Assembly (NCBI RefSeq): GCF_009720625.1
Contig: NZ_CP046266.1
Location: 1,497,501 to 1,561,500, forward strand
Direction of reading: 5' to 3'
From: Metabacillus sediminilitoris
GTDB lineage: Bacteria > Bacillota > Bacilli > Bacillales > Bacillaceae
Length of the DNA stretch: 64,000 nucleotides
A program made the position numbers and the translations under genes. The notes beneath the pieces are model-generated. The model was not told the origin of the DNA, did not search any database, and saw nothing but the letters and a program-made list of their open reading frames with translations. Below are positions 60,232-64,000 of the stretch, piece after piece. The stretch's first letter is position 1. Each line of letters starts with the position of its first letter.

Positions 60232-61221
60232 ATGTCTAACTTAATAAAAATCAAAAATTCTTCTTTTTCACCTGAAAAATTAAAAACGATGTTATATGAC
60301 ATGATGGTTATTAGAAGTTTTGAGGAAACATTGAAGAAGCTCTATCAACAAGGGAAAATCCACGGAACGATGCATTTATGTATTGGGCAGGAAGCAACAG
60401 CCGTTGGGGCATGTGTGCCATTAACAAAGGAAGATAAAATTACAAGCACCCACCGAGGACATGGCCATAGTATTGCAAAAGGAACAGATGTTAAGAAAAT
60501 GATGGCTGAATTACTTGGGAAAGAAACAGGTTACTGTAAAGGCAAAGGTGGATCGATGCATATTGCCGACTTAGATATAGGGAATCTTGGTGCAAATGGG
60601 ATTGTCGCCGCTGGTTTACCTTTAGGAACAGGTGCTGCCTTAACATCAAAAATGAAAGACTTAGGATATGTCGTTTTATGTTTCTTCGGAGACGGAGCTT
60701 CGAATGAGGGCGCTTTCCATGAATCACTTAATCTAGCATCCGTTTGGAAGCTACCGGTTATTTTCTTCTGCGAAAATAATTTGTATGGTATGTCAGGTTG
60801 GATCAAAGAAATGACGAATATTGAAAATATCGCAGATCGCGGTGCTGCATACGGCATTCAAAGTGAAACAATTAATGGCAATGAAATTTTAAAGGTTGTA
60901 GAAGCAACAGAAAGAGCAGTAGAAAGAGCGAGAAACGGCGAAGGTCCTTCTTTAATCGAGGCACATACGTACAGATGGGAAGGACACTCACGTAGTGATG
61001 CGAGAAAATATCGAACAAGAGATGAAGAAAAAGAATGGAAGAAACAAAGAGATCCAATTGCCTTATTTAAAGAACAGTTGATCGAAGAGAACATCATCAC
61101 AGAAGAAGAATTTATCGAATTAGGTAATAGAGTTCAAGCAGAAATGGATGAAGCGGTTGAATTTGCTGAGAGCAGCAAAGCACCAGATTTGGAAACATTA
61201 ACAACAGATATTTACGCTTAA
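60232..61221 (+). CDS. thiamine-PP-dependent dehydrogenase E1 alpha (acetoin-dehydrogenase-like)
   Basis: 329 residues. The TPP/Mg motif [31 protein letters not shown] (GDG...NN) lies near 145-175; [33 protein letters not shown] and GKGGSMHI are typical of AcoA-type alpha subunits. Strong AGGAGGTAA precedes the ATG. With E1 beta, E2 and E3 genes following, it forms a complete 2-oxo/acetoin dehydrogenase. The sigma-54 control and AcoR-like activator favour the acetoin-dehydrogenase branch over pyruvate dehydrogenase, but the true substrate is uncertain. Confidence 0.85.
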   Translation: MSNLIKIKNSSFSPEKLKTMLYDMMVIRSFEETLKKLYQQGKIHGTMHLCIGQEATAVGACVPLTKEDKITSTHRGHGHSIAKGTDVKKMMAELLGKETGYCKGKGGSMHIADLDIGNLGANGIVAAGLPLGTGAALTSKMKDLGYVVLCFFGDGASNEGAFHESLNLASVWKLPVIFFCENNLYGMSGWIKEMTNIENIADRGAAYGIQSETINGNEILKVVEATERAVERARNGEGPSLIEAHTYRWEGHSRSDARKYRTRDEEKEWKKQRDPIALFKEQLIEENIITEEEFIELGNRVQAEMDEAVEFAESSKAPDLETLTTDIYA

Positions 61222-61240
61222 GGGAAAGGTGATGGAGAAA

Positions 61241-62221
61241 ATGAGAGATATGACGTATTTAGAAGCGATTAGAGAATCAATGAGTCAAGTGATGAGAAAA
61301 GATGAAGATGTATTCATTATGGGAGAAGATATTGGTATTTATGGAGGCGCTTTCGGACTTACAAATGGAATGATTGAAGAATTTGGACCAGAACGGGTAA
61401 GAAATACTCCTATATCTGAGGCTGCTATTAGCGGTTGTGCAGTTGGTGCAGCAATGACAGGCATGAGGCCCATTTTAGAAATTCAGTTTTCAGATTTCGT
61501 GATGATTGCGATGGATAACATCGTCAACCAAGCAGCAAAAATGCGTTATATGTTCGGAGGAAAAGCGAAGGTTCCTGTCGTTGTCAGACTTCCAGGTGGA
61601 TCAGGTGCTGGATTTGCGGCACAGCATTCACAAAGCTTAGAAGCATGGATGACACATGTGCCTGGCCTAAAAGTCGTCCAACCTTCAAATGCGTATGATG
61701 CGAAAGGGTTAATGAAGGCTGCGATTAAAGATGACAATCCCGTTTTGTTTTATGAGCATAAGCTTCTTTACAACATAAAAGGAGAAGTACCAGAGGAGGA
61801 TTATGAGATTCCATTAGGTGTTGCAGATATCAAAAAGGAAGGAACAGATATCACGATCATCGCAACAGCTATCATGGTCAATCGTGCGCTTGAAGCAGCT
61901 GCAGAGCTTGAAAAAGAAGGAATCAGTGTCGAAGTCATTGATCCTCGTACATTAGTACCATTAGACACAGAAACGATTTTCCAATCTGTTAAGAAAACAA
62001 GCCGAGTATTAGTTGTTTATGAAGCGGTAAAAAGAGGCGGATACGGGGCAGAAATTGCCAGCATGATTGCCGAAAGCGAAGTATTTGATTATTTAGATGC
62101 TCCCATTAAACGCTTAGGTGGAGTCCCTACGCCAATTCCATATAACCCAGAATTAGAAAAAGCCGCTGTTCCACAAGTAAATGACATTATTCAAGAATGC
62201 AGAAAGCTAATGAATAAGTAA
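61241..62221 (+). CDS. thiamine-PP-dependent dehydrogenase E1 beta (acetoin-dehydrogenase-like)
   Basis: 326 residues: [71 protein letters not shown] is a typical E1 beta start, with the TPP glutamate in ISEAA. The [21 protein letters not shown] and [15 protein letters not shown] segments follow. ATG 61241 is preferred because AAGGGAAAGG lies 11 nt upstream; closer starts at 61229/61232 overlap the RBS. It is 19 bp after E1 alpha. Confidence 0.87.
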   Translation: MRDMTYLEAIRESMSQVMRKDEDVFIMGEDIGIYGGAFGLTNGMIEEFGPERVRNTPISEAAISGCAVGAAMTGMRPILEIQFSDFVMIAMDNIVNQAAKMRYMFGGKAKVPVVVRLPGGSGAGFAAQHSQSLEAWMTHVPGLKVVQPSNAYDAKGLMKAAIKDDNPVLFYEHKLLYNIKGEVPEEDYEIPLGVADIKKEGTDITIIATAIMVNRALEAAAELEKEGISVEVIDPRTLVPLDTETIFQSVKKTSRVLVVYEAVKRGGYGAEIASMIAESEVFDYLDAPIKRLGGVPTPIPYNPELEKAAVPQVNDIIQECRKLMNK

Positions 62222-62233
62222 GGAGGTGTCAAG

Positions 62234-63568
62234 ATGGCAACGGAAGTAGTTATGCCTAAATTAGGTGCAACAATGGAAGAAGGAACAATTGTTTCTTGGT
62301 TAGTACAAGTTGGAGAAACGGTCGAAGAAGGAGACCCAATTGCGGAGATTCAAACAGATAAAATTGTGTTAGAAATTGAAGCAGAAACAACGGGTGTCTT
62401 ACTAAAAACATTATATGATGCAGGAACAGTCGTAAAAGTCCATGAAAATATCGCTTATTTAGGGGAAGAAAATGAACGAGTAGAAGACTTAGAAAAACAG
62501 ACGCCAACGGCTTCTCTTCAATCTGCGGAAGCACAAAGACCGGGGTTGGCCGAAGAGTCAACGATTCAATCGAGACAACTAGAAACTGGCAGTAAAATCA
62601 GAAGAACACCTGCTGCTCGAAAGCTAGCGGAAGACAATCAGCTTGATTTAAGAATGATTACAGGCTCAGGTCCACTTGGAAGGATTCAAAAAATGGATGT
62701 GGAGAATTATTTAGCACGACCTCGTCAAAAAATTACCCCGCTGGCGAAGAAGGTGGCGGACGATCAAGGGATTGATATTCACGGAGTGACAGGAACAGGC
62801 ACACGCGGAAAAATTGTGAAAGATGATATTGTTTCAATCTCTTCCATTAAAACAGATGAAACTCAACAAATTGTTCAAGCTGAAAAACGAGTACCATTTA
62901 AAGGCATGCGGAAAGTCATTGCCGATCGGATTTCCAGCAGTGCTTATACTGCACCACATGTCACGCTTTTATCAGAAATCGATATGACGAAATGTGTAGC
63001 TCTTCGAAAAGATTTATTACCAGTTATTGAAAAAGAAGAAGGCTTAAGAGTATCTTTCAATGACATATTGATGAAAGCGACAGCCTTTGCCCTAAAGCAA
63101 CACCCTGGCTTGAATATTTCATTGGAAGGGAACGAAATCGTCTACCATTCGAACATTCATATTGGGATGGCTGTCGCAGTGTCAGATGGTTTAGTTGTAC
63201 CTGTGCTTAGAGATGTGGATCAAAAAGGACTTGCTGTGATTACAAGAGAAGCAAAAACAATCGGCAAACAAGCCCGCGATGGAAAGCTATCACCTGATGA
63301 TATGCAGGGCAGCACATTTACCATCAGTAATTTAGGAATGTACGCTGTTGATGGATTTACACCAATTATTAATGCTCCAAATGCAGCAATTTTAGGCGTA
63401 GGGCGTATCCAAGAAAAGCCAGTCATTGTCAATGGTGAAGTAGCGGTTCGTTCCATGATGAACGTAAGCTTATCTTTTGATCACCGTATTATTGACGGTG
63501 CTCCAGCGGCGGCATTCTTAACTGATTTAAAAGATACATTGGAAAATCCATTCAAATTAATGATATAA
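62234..63568 (+). CDS. dihydrolipoamide acyltransferase E2 with two subunit-binding domains
   Basis: 444 residues. Lipoyl domain at 1-78 with the lipoylated Lys43 in IQTDKIVLEIE; two consecutive peripheral subunit-binding domains (about 123-160, RRTPAARKLAEDNQLDL...GRIQKMDVENYL, and 167-200, TPLAKKVADDQGIDI...GKIVKDDIV); catalytic acyltransferase core ending in SFDHRIIDGAPAA with His417 and Asp421. AAGGAGGTG precedes the ATG. It forms the core of the complex with the E1 subunits and the E3 that follows. Confidence 0.9.
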   Translation: MATEVVMPKLGATMEEGTIVSWLVQVGETVEEGDPIAEIQTDKIVLEIEAETTGVLLKTLYDAGTVVKVHENIAYLGEENERVEDLEKQTPTASLQSAEAQRPGLAEESTIQSRQLETGSKIRRTPAARKLAEDNQLDLRMITGSGPLGRIQKMDVENYLARPRQKITPLAKKVADDQGIDIHGVTGTGTRGKIVKDDIVSISSIKTDETQQIVQAEKRVPFKGMRKVIADRISSSAYTAPHVTLLSEIDMTKCVALRKDLLPVIEKEEGLRVSFNDILMKATAFALKQHPGLNISLEGNEIVYHSNIHIGMAVAVSDGLVVPVLRDVDQKGLAVITREAKTIGKQARDGKLSPDDMQGSTFTISNLGMYAVDGFTPIINAPNAAILGVGRIQEKPVIVNGEVAVRSMMNVSLSFDHRIIDGAPAAAFLTDLKDTLENPFKLMI

Positions 63569-63580
63569 GGTGGTAACAGT

Positions 63581-64000
63581 ATGACCTCGTACGATGTGGT
63601 AATAGTCGGTGGCGGCCCAGGCGGTTATGTTGCGGCACTTCGAGCTGCCAAAAACGGAAAAAAGACAGCACTTGTTGAAGCAGCTGATTTAGGCGGCACA
63701 TGCCTGAATAGAGGCTGTATTCCTTCGAAAACGCTATTAAAGCATGCAGAAATTATTGAAGGAATCCAGAAGGCAAAAAATTGGGGAATTAAAACAGAAG
63801 GCTTGAGCTTTTCATTAACCGAAATGCTTGCCCGTAAAGACCAAGTCATTGCTACTTTGCAAAGCGGTATTGAACACTTGCTGAACGCTGGAAAAATTGA
63901 TGTTTATAAAGGCTACGGAACGATCCACGATGATAAAAAAGTCACAATTCAACAAGAAAATGACTCACAACAAATCAGTGGTGAAAAAATAATTATCGCC
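63581..64000 (+). CDS. dihydrolipoyl dehydrogenase E3 (N-terminal part, cut by window edge)
   Basis: 140 residues are visible. The FAD motif YDVVIVGGGPGGYVAALRAAK and the redox disulfide GGTCLNRGCIPSKTLL (two cysteines) define lipoamide dehydrogenase. AAGGTGGT precedes ATG 63581, 12 bp after E2. It reoxidises the lipoyl groups with NAD+. The NAD and interface domains lie beyond the window. Confidence 0.92.
   Translation, partial: MTSYDVVIVGGGPGGYVAALRAAKNGKKTALVEAADLGGTCLNRGCIPSKTLLKHAEIIEGIQKAKNWGIKTEGLSFSLTEMLARKDQVIATLQSGIEHLLNAGKIDVYKGYGTIHDDKKVTIQQENDSQQISGEKIIIA

Overview
The window comes from a low-GC, endospore-forming Bacillaceae chromosome. Supporting signs are strong AGGAGG-type ribosome binding sites, frequent GTG/TTG starts, many U-tailed hairpin terminators, a CotS-type spore coat protein, and close relatives of Bacillus subtilis GalU/YtcA/YtcB, AmhX, GndA, YeeN, MalK-MalR-MaeN and YtsJ. 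The species cannot be named from sequence alone. No rRNA, tRNA, CRISPR array, prophage or transposase was seen.

Layout. 1-4.6 kb: a CotS-family coat gene (cut by the window edge) divergent from galU-ytcA-ytcB, a UDP-glucose to UDP-glucuronate to epimerised-sugar set probably for spore surface polysaccharide. 4.8-9.5 kb: HAD phosphatase, cold-shock protein, AmhX amidohydrolase and 6-phosphogluconate dehydrogenase (gndA). 9.6-10.1 kb: ten tandem 52-bp hairpin repeats. 10.3-15.3 kb: AraC regulator plus two TIM-barrel isomerases and two Gfo/Idh/MocA oxidoreductases. 15.5-32.9 kb: the most interesting locus. 33.7-44.4 kb: mixed accessory genes (YeeN, azoreductase/MarR, GNATs, DinB, EamA transporter, SET-domain protein) with several decayed genes. 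44.7-49.8 kb: malate two-component system, malate transporter and malic enzyme. 49.9-53.6 kb: small proteins, LysE exporter, TrmB regulator, DUF523. 54-64 kb: a sigma-54-controlled TRAP transporter/SDR/VOC operon, its enhancer-binding activator, and an acetoin-dehydrogenase-like E1/E2/E3 complex running off the end.

The central locus reads as a nickel-dependent route for uronic acid catabolism. UxaC would convert D-glucuronate to D-fructuronate; an SDR like D-mannonate oxidoreductase would reduce it to D-mannonate; a LarA-superfamily nickel enzyme could epimerise C2 to give D-gluconate; GntK would phosphorylate it; GndA would feed the pentose phosphate pathway. The same cluster encodes the nickel-pincer cofactor synthesis proteins LarE, LarB and a split LarC, a NikR regulator with all four nickel ligands, and a five-gene nickel-type ABC importer. 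A ROK repressor sits divergent from uxaC, and a perfect 15+15 bp palindrome just downstream of the uxaC promoter is repeated almost exactly downstream of a matching promoter ahead of gndA, 9 kb away. This ties gndA to the pathway. No UxuA, KdgK or KdgA gene of the classical route is present in the window. The substrate of the LarA homologue is inferred from context, not proven.
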